From contig NZ_BDCH01000019.1 in NCBI RefSeq assembly GCF_001613405.1, positions 62,001-126,000 of the forward strand: 64,000 nt of DNA. Direction: 5' to 3'. Made by a program: the position numbers and the translations under genes. Below, piece by piece: positions 17,363-27,482 of the stretch (the first letter of the stretch is position 1; every line of letters starts with the position of its first letter). The notes below the pieces were generated by a model. That model was given only the letters and a program-made list of their open reading frames with translations, was not told the DNA's origin and did no database searches. The stretch is from Nocardia crassostreae (GTDB lineage Bacteria > Actinomycetota > Actinomycetes > Mycobacteriales > Mycobacteriaceae).

Positions 17363-17995
17363 CTACCGGTACCAGACGCCGGAATCCCAAGCGCCGTAGT
17401 TCCATACGTTGAAATCGTATCGACTATGCGCGCCCGCGAAGAAGTAGCCCCACCAACCAGCGTTGGTGTCGCAGATCTGGTCGTCGTGGTTGCACACGGT
17501 CAGCACCGGGAAACCGCCGAACCAGTCGTCGACGCCGGCCAGTGGATAACCGATGAGGTGATTTCCCGGAGTGGCCGACAAACCGGCCCCGCCGGGCCCC
17601 GGTGCCCGCTTGGGATCGGACAGCAGAATGGCATTGGCATTGCCGACATCCTGATGGCCGGTGACCCAGGCGTGAACGAGGGCGGCGCCCTCGCTGTGCC
17701 CGATCAACCTGATGTGGTCGTCGGGGCATTGATCGCGATGCGACCAGAACAGCCGGTTGATTTCGTTCAACCCCGACATCGGATCGGCGGAGTTGTAACC
17801 GACAGGCTGATTCACGAAGGCGGAGAACACCGAGGAGGTGTTGTCGCCCAGACCGCCGATGCCGATGGCCCAGTCGCCCGTACAGGGATCGGCCTGGGCC
17901 CGAGGGCTCGTCGCGTAAGAGATGGAAAGGAGGAGGGCCAGCATTACTGCGGCGAAGAGCGCCGTTGCTCTACGCATGGTCGTGACTTTCTTCAT
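17363..17995 (-). CDS. Secreted cutinase-like serine esterase
   Basis: A 210-aa exported alpha/beta hydrolase. ATG 17995 (MKKVTTMRR) has GGGAG upstream and gives a signal peptide with cleavage after RAQA. The nucleophile elbow is GHSEGA, and conserved glycine-rich segments (GIGGLGDNTSS at the N-terminal strand) resemble cutinase-like and PE-PPE-domain hydrolases. VCNHDDQICD near the C-terminus is the acid region and probably also a disulphide, and GAHSRYDFN carries the catalytic His. It ends with TAG. Likely substrates are lipid or polyester esters outside the cell. Confidence 0.8.
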   Translation of the reverse strand: MKKVTTMRRATALFAAVMLALLLSISYATSPRAQADPCTGDWAIGIGGLGDNTSSVFSAFVNQPVGYNSADPMSGLNEINRLFWSHRDQCPDDHIRLIGHSEGAALVHAWVTGHQDVGNANAILLSDPKRAPGPGGAGLSATPGNHLIGYPLAGVDDWFGGFPVLTVCNHDDQICDTNAGWWGYFFAGAHSRYDFNVWNYGAWDSGVWYR

Positions 17996-18243
17996 TTGTG
18001 GTGACTCCCGGGTCCGGACCGGCTTGCGCACCATGTACCCAGAAATTGCTGGCGTTCTTGTTTCCTGCCGAAACAGTTACATCGGCCTCGAATTCGTAGG
18101 CCGTACCGTAGTGCTTCGGATTCCCGAGCCGATCAGGAATCGAGAAGCGCTCCCCGGCGCCTCCCGACTAGCGTTTCCGTATGCGTCCCCGACCGGAACA
18201 AACCGCTGGCGGACAGATTGCTCGCCCCGCGAAGGAGGATTCG

Positions 18244-18659
18244 ATGAACTGGAACGCCGTGACCCGGAAGTCGCATCGATGGCTGGCGATCGTATTCACC
18301 GCGACCGTCGTCCTCACCGTCTTCGGGCTGGCACTGAGCGGCCCGGAGTGGCTGGCCTACGTCCCCCTGTTCCCGCTCGCCCTGCTCTTCTTCTCCGGGC
18401 TGTACATGCTCGTGCGGTTCTATGCGGCGCGGCGGCGCGGCGGCGCGGCGCGGCCACGGGAACCAGCAAGATCCGGCGCACCCATCGCTGGTCGGCCATC
18501 GTCTTCATCGTCACCGTCCTGGTCACCTTCGTCGCGCTGTCGCTGCCGGAACCGATCGTGTGGGTGTCCTACCTACCGCTGCTGCCCCTCGCGGCACTGT
18601 TGGGAACCGGTCTGTACATGTTCGTGCGCTGGGCCCGGAAGTCGCAGGTCACCGCGTAA
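18244..18659 (+). pseudogene. Tandemly duplicated two-helix membrane protein, frameshifted
   Basis: ATG 18244 has a perfect AAGGAGG ribosome site. The first half (MNWNAVTRKSHRWLAIVF, two hydrophobic helices, SGLYMLVRF) and the second half (RRTHRWSAIVF, two helices, TGLYMFVRW) are clearly homologous to each other, so the gene is an internal duplication of a short HRW-type two-helix unit. The halves are in different frames; the change lies in the GCG/GGC repeat at about 18422-18460, where one base is missing or two are extra. The stop is TAA 18657-18659. It could be two fused small genes or one gene with a sequencing slip. Function unknown. Confidence 0.65.
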
Positions 18660-18764
18660 ATCCGCGCCAAAGTCAAGTAGTCCGCTACTCGTGCTCGCGA
18701 CCCTCGCGCGGCCATACGGTCATCTCGTCCTATCGGAGTCGGGGAAACGCGACGGGAGAGTCCG

Positions 18765-21700
18765 ATGGCGCGCGTGCATACGGTGGTCGCCGGTGACACC
18801 TTCCGGGGAATCGCGCAGCGGTTCTATGGCGACGGTACGAAATTCGCGCTCATCGCGGCGGCCAACGGGATAGCGAACACTAATCTGATCCATCCGGGCC
18901 AGATCTTGCAGATTCCGGATCTGCCGGGGCCCACGCCCGTGCCGACGCCGGAGCCCACTCCCCCGCCACCCGAGACTATCGAGTTCAGGCTCTTGCGACC
19001 GGCCGATCTGGTCGACTTGCGGTGCGAGGCAATCGGTTTCCGGTTCGCCCCGGCGCCGCAGCCGGGCGTGGTGACCCATGTGGTGGTCGAGGGCGATACG
19101 CTCTGGGACCTCGCGGTGCGTTTCTACAATGACGGCACCAAGTTCGCCTTGATCGCGGCGGCCAACCACATCGCCGATCCCAACCTCATCTTCCCGGGCC
19201 AGGTGCTCGTCATTCCCGATGTCCCGGCTCCCGCCCCGGATGTCACTCACCTTGTGGTGGAAGGCGATACGCTCTGGGATCTCGCGGCGCAGTTCTACGG
19301 CGACCCGACGTTGTTCACGCTCATCGCGGCCGCCAACCATCTCGCCGACCCGAATCTCATCTTCCCCGGGCAGGTGCTGATCATTCCGGCGGTCCGCCCG
19401 CCGGACCCGCCGGTCGAGCGGCCGCGGTTGGTCGCGGTCACCGAGGACGCGCACATCATCGTCCGCTTCGGCAGCCAGAACCTGCTGGAGCAGCGATTCA
19501 AGGTCGCGCCGAACGCACCGGCACAAGTGCACGATTCGCGTGTGGTCTTCGCCGTCGCGAAGGGCACCGAGTTCGACTACTCGATCGCCGGTGTCCTCAC
19601 CGCGCTCGGCGCCTTCCCGCTCCGCGTGTCGAAGCTGGCGCTGCCCGCCCGGGAGGACGGTGTCGCGGTACCCGCCGATGCGCCGGACAAGCCCGCACCG
19701 CCGGAGGCGAACCAGACGGCCATCGAGGCGCCGTTCCGATTGATCGTGTCGCCGAGCCCACGCGGCGGATTCACCCACACCGGGACCGTGTCCGCGGCCC
19801 CGGGCGATCCCGCCCGGACCGAGTTGTGGACCACCCGGCTCGGCGTGCGCAAGGTGGTCGACGGGAAGTTCACCGAGGTCGACGAGCGGGACGACAACCA
19901 GCGCATAGTGCGCGCCCTGTGGACCCGGGACGACGACACCGGGACTGCCGCAACGGCTTTCACAGGGTCGCTGACCCCGATGCAGCGCCGGGGGATCGTG
20001 CGCCAGACCGCGGACCGACGGGTGCGCGACGCCGCGGGCAAACCGATCGATCCGCTGCCGCTCGGTGTGCGGCGGCTGTATTTGAGCGCGGTCGGCGCGT
20101 GGGTGGACTGGCGTGCGAGGTGGGATGCGGAGTCGTATCCGGAGGCCGCGGACACCACGACCCTCGAGGCGTACCGCCATCTGGCGCCGATGGGCCGCGA
20201 CGCCTATGTCCGCGTGGAGACTCCGGCGTTCCTGTTCCCCTTCGGTCACCGAGTCACCCTGGTGAATGTCACCGAACGGCGCATCGCCGTCGGCGACGAT
20301 CCGGTGGCCTTCCTGAAGGAGCGGACGTTCATCGTGGTGCGCGAGCGCACCAGAACCTACCGCGACACCCAGGGCAAGGTACTGCACGCGCTGCCGTTCG
20401 AGACCGTGTCCATCGATCCGCCCGTCACCCCCGACCTCGATTTCATCGATGTCGACACCGCCGCCCCGGCGCTTCCGGCAATCAGGGGCAAGGAATACCT
20501 CTGGAAGGTGACCGGTATCGATCACGCCGGTCAGCCGGTCGAGATGCTCGCTCCGTTGATCCTGGTCACCAAGAAGGCCGCGGCGAAACCGACGGCCATG
20601 CAGGACATCCGGGCCGTGTGGCGGAAGGAATTGCAGCAGATCCCGCTGAACGACGCCGAGGTCGCGATGGCGCCGCCGACGGCCAAGGGCGATACCACCT
20701 TCAAGGTGAACGCCCTCGATCTGGACGGCGCACACGAAACCCCGAAACTCACCAGCACACCGGCGATGGCGCGAGCGTACATCGCGATACCTGCCCTGAA
20801 CGCCATCAATGGCGGCAGGGAACCGGTCGAGGTGTCCTACGAAACCGACTACAAGACCAAGAGTTTCCAGCACCGGGCCGAGGTCTTTCTCACTCTGGCG
20901 GATCGGCAGAAACTCGACTTCGCCAAAGGCAGCGATCAGGGCGGTGGTTTCATCGAGCCGAGCGTCGGCGTCGCGGCGTTGTCGCGGTCGATGGGCGCCA
21001 TCGGGGATTCCGACGTGGCACCCGGGAGTGCGCTCAGTCAGGGCACATTCGATCCGACGGCCTTCCTGGCGGGAGCCCTGCCCAAGCTGTTCGGGCTGTT
21101 CGATCTGGTCGACATCATCGCCAAGGGCACGGGTTTCGACCAAGCGCCGAATCTGATCGCCGAACAACTCGGCATGATCGATTCTCTCGCCGCGGAATTC
21201 GCCCGATTGGTGGCCGTGCTCGACAAGGCGAGCACCGATCTCGGCGGTGATATCGCGAACGCCGCCAATGCCGCGGCCGGGCAGCGGCTGCAAGCCCTCC
21301 GGGGGAAGGTCGACACCGCCCGCACCACGCTGACGGGCGCGGCGACCAACCTCCAGGCCGCACTAGCCAATGTGCTCGCCGGGCAGGCCCAGGGCGCGGC
21401 GACCGAGGCATCGGAGTTCGCCGGGAAGCTCGCGAGTATCGACGCGGTCGTCTCGGATCCGATCCTGCCCGCCGCCGTCCGCGGCGCGCTGGAGAAGCCC
21501 GCGGCGGCGTTGCGCACCATCTCGGACCTGGCACAGGGCGCGAAACTGCTTGCCGCGCTGCAAGCGCCGACCTTGTCGGACGTCATGCGCTTCGAATGGC
21601 AGCCCGAGATCAAGGATTGGCCCGAGCCGGGACCCGCCATCTTCAAGCCGGACAAGAACGGCCTCACCATCGCGGTCGAGGTCCGCACCACCGACCGCGA

Positions 21701-22580
21701 CAAACCGCAGGTCGATGTCAGCGCACAGTTGCGAGCCTTCGAACTGGTCCTCATGCCGGGCGCGGAGCTCATGTCGATGCGGTTCGGCCGCTTGGGTTTC
21801 CGGGTGAGCACCGGCCGCAAACCGGAGATCGACGTCGTCTTCGACAAGCTCGAATTCCTCGGCCCGCTCACCTTCATCGAGAAGATCCGCCAGCTGATCC
21901 CGTTCGACGGTTTCGCCGACCCGCCCTATGTGGACATCTCCACCGAGGGCGTCACCGCCGGGTTCGATCTGGCGCTGCCGAGCGTGGCCGTCGGCGTCTT
22001 CAGCCTGGAGAACATCTCCCTCGCCGCCGACTGCCGCATCCCGTTCCTCGGTGAGGCCGTGACGGTGGGATTCGGCTTCTGCAGCAAGGAATCTCCGTTC
22101 CGGCTGACGGTCATGTGCATCGGTGGCGGCGGCTGGGTGGCATTGCGGTTGAGCCCGGCCAAGATGGTCGTGCTCGAGATGGGCCTGGAGGCGTGCGCGA
22201 GCCTGAACGTCGATCTCGGCGTCGCTTCCGGCTCGGTCTCCGTCTCCATCGGGGTCTATCTGCGGCTCGAGGACAAGAAGGGTCAGCTGACCGGCTACTT
22301 CCGCATTCGCGGCGAAGTGGATGTGCTGGGCCTGATCTCGGCGTCAATCACCCTCGAACTGTCGCTCACCTATCAGTTCGACACCGGCAAGCTGGTCGGC
22401 CGCGCGAGCCTCACCGTCGAGGTCGAGGTGCTGTTCTTCTCCGCTTCGGTGGAGATCACCTGTGAACGTCAACTGGCCGGATCCAAGGGCGATCCAGCAA
22501 TGCTCGACATCATGCCGCCGCACGCGGGCGGGCAGTCGATGTGGAACTCGTACTTCGACTCGTTCGCGATTGGAGCCTGA
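18765..22580 (+). CDS. Large triple-LysM protein with beta-rich body
   Basis: A 1271-aa protein starting with three LysM modules (about 4-50, 105-152 and 160-207), each with the GDT...AANxxxxxNLIxPGQ pattern, joined by Pro/Thr linkers. LysM binds glycan chains of peptidoglycan or chitin-like polymers. The remaining 1000 residues are unfamiliar: a beta-rich body, an Ala-rich helical/coiled segment around 790-920, and an alternating hydrophobic beta C-terminal region (about 970-1250). There is no signal peptide or membrane helix, which is unusual for LysM proteins outside phage tails and contractile injection baseplates. It is the first gene of a same-strand unit running to 30653; the next gene starts 1 bp after its stop. 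Function unknown. Confidence 0.85.
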   Translation: MARVHTVVAGDTFRGIAQRFYGDGTKFALIAAANGIANTNLIHPGQILQIPDLPGPTPVPTPEPTPPPPETIEFRLLRPADLVDLRCEAIGFRFAPAPQPGVVTHVVVEGDTLWDLAVRFYNDGTKFALIAAANHIADPNLIFPGQVLVIPDVPAPAPDVTHLVVEGDTLWDLAAQFYGDPTLFTLIAAANHLADPNLIFPGQVLIIPAVRPPDPPVERPRLVAVTEDAHIIVRFGSQNLLEQRFKVAPNAPAQVHDSRVVFAVAKGTEFDYSIAGVLTALGAFPLRVSKLALPAREDGVAVPADAPDKPAPPEANQTAIEAPFRLIVSPSPRGGFTHTGTVSAAPGDPARTELWTTRLGVRKVVDGKFTEVDERDDNQRIVRALWTRDDDTGTAATAFTGSLTPMQRRGIVRQTADRRVRDAAGKPIDPLPLGVRRLYLSAVGAWVDWRARWDAESYPEAADTTTLEAYRHLAPMGRDAYVRVETPAFLFPFGHRVTLVNVTERRIAVGDDPVAFLKERTFIVVRERTRTYRDTQGKVLHALPFETVSIDPPVTPDLDFIDVDTAAPALPAIRGKEYLWKVTGIDHAGQPVEMLAPLILVTKKAAAKPTAMQDIRAVWRKELQQIPLNDAEVAMAPPTAKGDTTFKVNALDLDGAHETPKLTSTPAMARAYIAIPALNAINGGREPVEVSYETDYKTKSFQHRAEVFLTLADRQKLDFAKGSDQGGGFIEPSVGVAALSRSMGAIGDSDVAPGSALSQGTFDPTAFLAGALPKLFGLFDLVDIIAKGTGFDQAPNLIAEQLGMIDSLAAEFARLVAVLDKASTDLGGDIANAANAAAGQRLQALRGKVDTARTTLTGAATNLQAALANVLAGQAQGAATEASEFAGKLASIDAVVSDPILPAAVRGALEKPAAALRTISDLAQGAKLLAALQAPTLSDVMRFEWQPEIKDWPEPGPAIFKPDKNGLTIAVEVRTTDRDKPQVDVSAQLRAFELVLMPGAELMSMRFGRLGFRVSTGRKPEIDVVFDKLEFLGPLTFIEKIRQLIPFDGFADPPYVDISTEGVTAGFDLALPSVAVGVFSLENISLAADCRIPFLGEAVTVGFGFCSKESPFRLTVMCIGGGGWVALRLSPAKMVVLEMGLEACASLNVDLGVASGSVSVSIGVYLRLEDKKGQLTGYFRIRGEVDVLGLISASITLELSLTYQFDTGKLVGRASLTVEVEVLFFSASVEITCERQLAGSKGDPAMLDIMPPHAGGQSMWNSYFDSFAIGA

Positions 22581-22581
22581 T

Positions 22582-25500
22582 ATGGCCGCCTCGGTGCAAT
22601 TGATGACCACGGTGCTGCCGCACTCGGTGGATCCCAATGCCGATTTTCATGTGTCCCTGTTCTTCACTCACCGGCTCACGCCGGGCGCGACCGGCACCCT
22701 GGCCGATGTGACGGCCATGGCGAACTGGGTGAGCACTCTGAAGAACGCTCAGATCACCCTGCTCACCGATGCCGGGCCGATCGCGTGCACGCCCGTGCTC
22801 GCGCCGCTCAGCGAATCGGCTTGGCAGACAGCGTTTCCGGGCACGACCCCGGTCCGGGGTTTTCCCGCGCCCAAGACGTCCGAGGCGCCGTGGAAGAGCT
22901 ACCCGGCCAACCGGCTGCCTGAACACGCACTGGCCGCGCACTATTCGTCGGCCTTCTCCTCACCGGTGACCCGGCCCGGCGTGGCCGGGAACCGGCTGGC
23001 GCAGGGCGTGCTGAAGCTGTTGCGCGAGGAGGTGGTCGGCGGCGGGCATTCGCCCAAGCTGCGCGAGACCTTCGCCCTGCTCGACTCGTATGCCCGCAAT
23101 CAACGGCGGCGTCGCGCCGGATTCGACGACGCCGCCGTCACGAATGCCGGTGGCGCGGTCGAATTCGAGCTGCCGCCCCCGCGACCGAACTGAACGGCGA
23201 TCCGACCTCTTTCGCGCCCGGCACGCTGCGCTCGTCGGGATTCTCGCTGGCGCACATCGATCGCCCGGACGAACTGCGAGCCCGGGTCGAGGCCGCGGAG
23301 CAACTGACCCCGCTGGTCGCGAACGGACAGGTCCCGATTGCCGAGCGCCCGCGGTTCAGTTTCGACTCGCTCGCTCGCGGCTACCGCGTGGAGGTCTGGG
23401 ACGACGCCACCCATGGCTGGCACAGCCTGCATCGGCGGCGCGTGGACGCGGATTTCCGCGGCGCGCCGCTGCTTTCGGACGCCCCGGACACGGGCTACCT
23501 CCAGAACACGCCGATGAGCCGGGCGCCGGGCAATCCGGCCAACCCGTACTACGTGCACGAGGTCATCGCGGGCTGGGACGGCTGGAGTCTGGCCGCGCCA
23601 CGGCCCGGCCTCCGCATCGTCCACGACAGCGGTCAGGGCGCAACCGGTGACGGTCAGAACAGCGATCCCGGTTCCGAGATGGTCACCGATGTCGCGGAAC
23701 GTCCGAAGCCCGCGGACGACGGGATCGGCATCCACAGCGTCGCCGCCCCGCACACCCTGCCCGCCCTGCGGTACGGCCGTCGGTACGCGTTCCGGATCGT
23801 GGGGGTCGACCTGGCGGGCAATAGCGTCGAGCACAGCATGACCACCCGGTCCATTGCCGCGGGCGATCCCGCGGCGGCCACCGCGAGCGCCCATATCGCG
23901 GCCCTGCGCGCCGCCGCCGACGCCCGCGACGCCGCCGGACTGCTGGAGCTCCAACGCGGCGAGGCCCAGGCGAAGCCGCCCGCGAACGACCGGATCGCCG
24001 AGGTCGAGAATGCAGTGTCGGCCATCGAGGCCAAGGCCGCCCGGCTGACCACCCGGCCGCAGCTGGATATCGATCCGGCACAGTTCGCGGGCCTGTACAC
24101 CGCCGAATCGGCGGACCCGAACACCGTGACCACCCCGCGGCTGTTCCTGCGCTGGGAGGCCGTACTGCCGCCCGCGGTGGTGCCGCGCCATCCCTACACC
24201 GCATGGTGATTCGCGACAATGTCGATGGCTCGGTGACCTCGCAGCGCCATCTCGTGCCGCCCAAGTCCACCCAGCTCGACGCCGAGCTGGACGGGCGTTT
24301 CGACGCGCTCATGTCCTCCGCGGATCTCGACGACCGCCGCCGCGGTTACGCCATCGCGCTGAAGGAACGCGGCAGCCTGTTCGACATCCGCATTCAGCAC
24401 CTCGACGATCCGGCGGGAACCGTTGCACAGCCCGGTGTTTCACTGCACGCGTCGCCGGGCGCGGATCCGGCCGCCTTCGTGACGCTGGAGCAACTCCAGG
24501 CCGATCCGGAATTGCAGCCCGCCGAAGGCCAGTACGTCGTACACGATGTCGACGACCTGGTGGTGCCGTATCTGCCGGACTCCATGGCCGACGGCATCGC
24601 CCTGGTCTTCTACCGGGCGGGCGCGGGCCATCACCTGCGCACCGCGCAGATCCTGCAATCGGTCGTGATTCCCTTTGCGGGACACTGGCCCGGGGTCGAA
24701 CCGCTGCGCCTAGTGGTGCATGGCGCACCGGCGCTGCGCGCGAAGCAACACGGGAATATCATCGATGTCGGCATCCCGCCCGGCGAGCAGATCGCCGTCG
24801 CGGTCTCCACGACGCTCGACAAGGAGCATCTGGATCGCCTGGGGCTGTGGCGATTCCACGCCGTGCACGATCCGAATGTCGCCGAGTCCGACCGCCGTCT
24901 GCTCGAGCAGGCCGCGCTCGACGGGTGGCTGTGGTGGCTGACGCCGAGTATCGATCTGCGTCTGGTGCACGCCACCGTCCGGCCCGCCATCCCGCCCGCC
25001 ATCACCGCATTGACCTCGCCCGGCCGCCAACAGGGCGTCGTCACCGCCGAACTCGTCGGCACCCTCGATATCCACGGCGACAGCACCGAACGCGCCGAGT
25101 TGCGCGCGACCTGGTCCGACATTCTGGACGACGACAGCACCGACGAGGCCGAACCCGTGCCGCATCGCGAGATCGTCGCCACCTTCGCTGTCGGACAGGA
25201 CGAGAAGGAATCACTCGTCACCACCCGGGGCACTCCCCCGGCGGGCGCCCGCCCGCCCGGTGTGCCGGTGCGCCCGATCGTGCACGCCCTGCCCGACACC
25301 AAATACCGCAAGGTCGACTACCGGCTGCACGGCACCTCCCGATATCGCGAGTTCTTCGACGCCGCCGACCTGCCCGCGCCCGATGACGAGGCCTCGGCCG
25401 GAAACACCTGGCAGGTCACGCATTTGAACTCCGCACCGCCGCTGCCGCCGAGCGCACGCGATGTCATCCCACTGTTCCTCTGGGAGGAGGACAGCGAACC

Positions 25501-26515
25501 GGAGCATCCCTTCGCGAGGCGGGGCACCCGCCGCAGCGGCGTCCGTATTTGGCTCGACCGGCCCTGGTTCTCCAGCGGCGACGGGGAATTGCTCGCCGTG
25601 GTGGTCGGGGCCGTGGATTTCCCGGTTCCGCCCGGCGCCAACCCTGCCGACCCCACGGATACCCCCACCACTGAGGCCATCAGCCTGTGGGGCCGCGACC
25701 CCGCCTTCATTACGCAGGTCCTGCGCAATGCCACCGACCTGCAAGTGGTCCCGGCCTGGCAGCAACGCGCCCTGCAACTGACCCTGGATCCGAAACAGCG
25801 CCCCGGACGCCCGGTGTCCTACGTCCAGTTCGAGTCCAAGCGCGGTGCGTATCTCTACAAGCCCGAGTACCACCGGGGACGCAAACGCTGGTTCGTCGAT
25901 GTCGTCTTCGACGCCGCCGACACAGCGTGGCCGTTCGTCCGGCTGACTCTGGCTCGCTACCAGCCGAATTCGGTCGCGGGCTGCTTCATCTCCCCGACGG
26001 TCTCCACCGACTTCGTGCAGCTGCTCCCGGAGCGTATCGCCACGCTGAGCCGTCCCGAGGCGGGCCAGGTCCGGGTGACCGTCTCCGGAGCCACCGCGTT
26101 CACGAACCTCCCCGGCATCTTCGACGCCCCGAATCCGCCGCCGCAACCGGTGGATCCGGTCGCCTTCGTCACCTGGGCGCTGCCCACCAGCCGCCGCATG
26201 ATCGCGACCTTGCAAGCCAAGGATCCCGGATCGGACAGCGATCTCGCCTGGACCATGCTCGAACAGGCGCACTGCACCATCGAGGGCGTGCGCGCGGTCG
26301 TGGATCCCGGCAATTCACGCATTACCGAGTTGGCCGCCAGCTGGAGTGGCGTGCTGCAACTCGATCCGGCTCATCCGCTCCAGACACCGGGCACCACACC
26401 CGAACTCCGCGTCCTGGTCGAGGAATTCGAGATCCTGCCCACCGATCCGGAGCCCGGCGCCCAGGGCAAGGCCACCATCTCGCGCCTCGTCTACGCCGAC
26501 CATCTGTACCTGTGA
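22582..26515 (+). pseudogene. Very large beta-rich protein, broken into three frames
   Basis: Three consecutive open segments form one protein of about 1310 residues. Segment 1 (ATG 22582 to the stop at 23193) starts MAASVQLMTTVLPHSVD. Its frame is lost at the C-run near 23171-23180; the continuation (ATELNGDPTSFAPG) runs in the next frame to 24209 and ends at HPYTAW. Segment 3 (MVIRDNVDGSVTSQRHLVPP onward) is in the third frame from about 24203 to 26515; a small deletion at the junction is likely. The content is mostly predicted beta, with no signal peptide and no catalytic motif I recognise. It is 1 bp downstream of the LysM gene and probably its structural partner. Confidence 0.7.
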
Positions 26516-26547
26516 TTCGACCTACCTGACATCAGAGGATGATTCCA

Positions 26548-27465
26548 ATGCCTCTCACCTCACCCCAATTCGCCGGTGACGCCCGCCTCGAGGCCGTCCT
26601 GGTCGACGATGCGGCACACGTGACCCCGGGCCAGACCGGCGCGCATGTTCTGAAGATTCAACTGGCTCTCCAAGTGCTGGAGGGGATCACGCTGCCCAGC
26701 GTCGAGAAGGACAATTTCAAGTACGGTCCCGAGACCGCAGCGGCGGTATTGCACTACAAGCAAATTCGGCGCATCATCAATTTTGCCATTCAGCAGGACG
26801 CCGACGATATTGTCGGCAAACGAACGATTCGCAGTATGGACGATGATCTCGCGGCGGGCGGCGTCACCCATGGCACCCAGATGTCGCAAGCCCATCGGCG
26901 CAGCCGGGAGTCGCAGGAAGCCGTCCTCGCCCGATTGGTCGGTCTGCGCACCAAAATCGATATCGCCGCCGCACTGCCCGAGCCCGCCCGCACCTTCGAG
27001 GCCGGAATCATCAGCGTGGCGCACGCGCGTGACCTGCAGGTGCTGGCGCGGCGCCTGGTGGTCAGTGCCGATCCGCTCGATGCGTTCCTGCGGCAGGGAC
27101 TCACCTCGGTCATCAATCTGATCCGGGGGAACCTCGCACAACCGGTGACGGTCCTCGACGAGGGTGTGCTGGGCCGGTGCGCGGACGTCCCGCCGCCCTT
27201 CGCCGCCACGGTGGCCGAGGATCCCGATCCCAAGGTGAGCCTGTGCACCCCGTTCTTCGCGGCATCGGCGGATCTGCAACGCGACGTCATGACACACGAG
27301 TATTTCCATGTGATCGGCATCGGCGACAACTCGGTGAGCAATCTGGATGAGGCCCTGCGGAATGCGAACACCATCGCGCAGATCGTGGCATTTCTGTTCG
27401 ATCGGTTCCGGCAGGTGAACTCCGATGGCAACGAGCCCGCGATTCCCCCGTTCCCGGCGCCGTAG
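26548..27465 (+). CDS. Peptidoglycan-binding-like + HExxH zinc metallopeptidase
   Basis: A 305-aa protein. Residues about 15-95 (GQTGAHVLKIQLALQVLEG and YGPETAAAVLHYK) look like a PG_binding_1 helical module. The C-terminal half has HEYFH at 250-254 followed by NLDEALRNANTIAQIVAFL, a layout like M35 or lysine-specific metallo-endopeptidases, where the third ligand is an Asp or a residue in the downstream helix. ATG 26548 is chosen because AGAGGA lies 9 bp upstream. There is no signal peptide. It is the third gene of the LysM unit, 32 bp after the large protein and 17 bp before the subtilase. Activity and substrate are inferred. Confidence 0.75.
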   Translation: MPLTSPQFAGDARLEAVLVDDAAHVTPGQTGAHVLKIQLALQVLEGITLPSVEKDNFKYGPETAAAVLHYKQIRRIINFAIQQDADDIVGKRTIRSMDDDLAAGGVTHGTQMSQAHRRSRESQEAVLARLVGLRTKIDIAAALPEPARTFEAGIISVAHARDLQVLARRLVVSADPLDAFLRQGLTSVINLIRGNLAQPVTVLDEGVLGRCADVPPPFAATVAEDPDPKVSLCTPFFAASADLQRDVMTHEYFHVIGIGDNSVSNLDEALRNANTIAQIVAFLFDRFRQVNSDGNEPAIPPFPAP

Positions 27466-27482
27466 CCCGAGGGGGCGAAATC

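Noticed and set aside
18720..21293. A long minus-strand open frame opposite the LysM gene
   Set aside because: Composition is typical of antisense shadow in high-GC DNA; the plus strand has three clear LysM modules.
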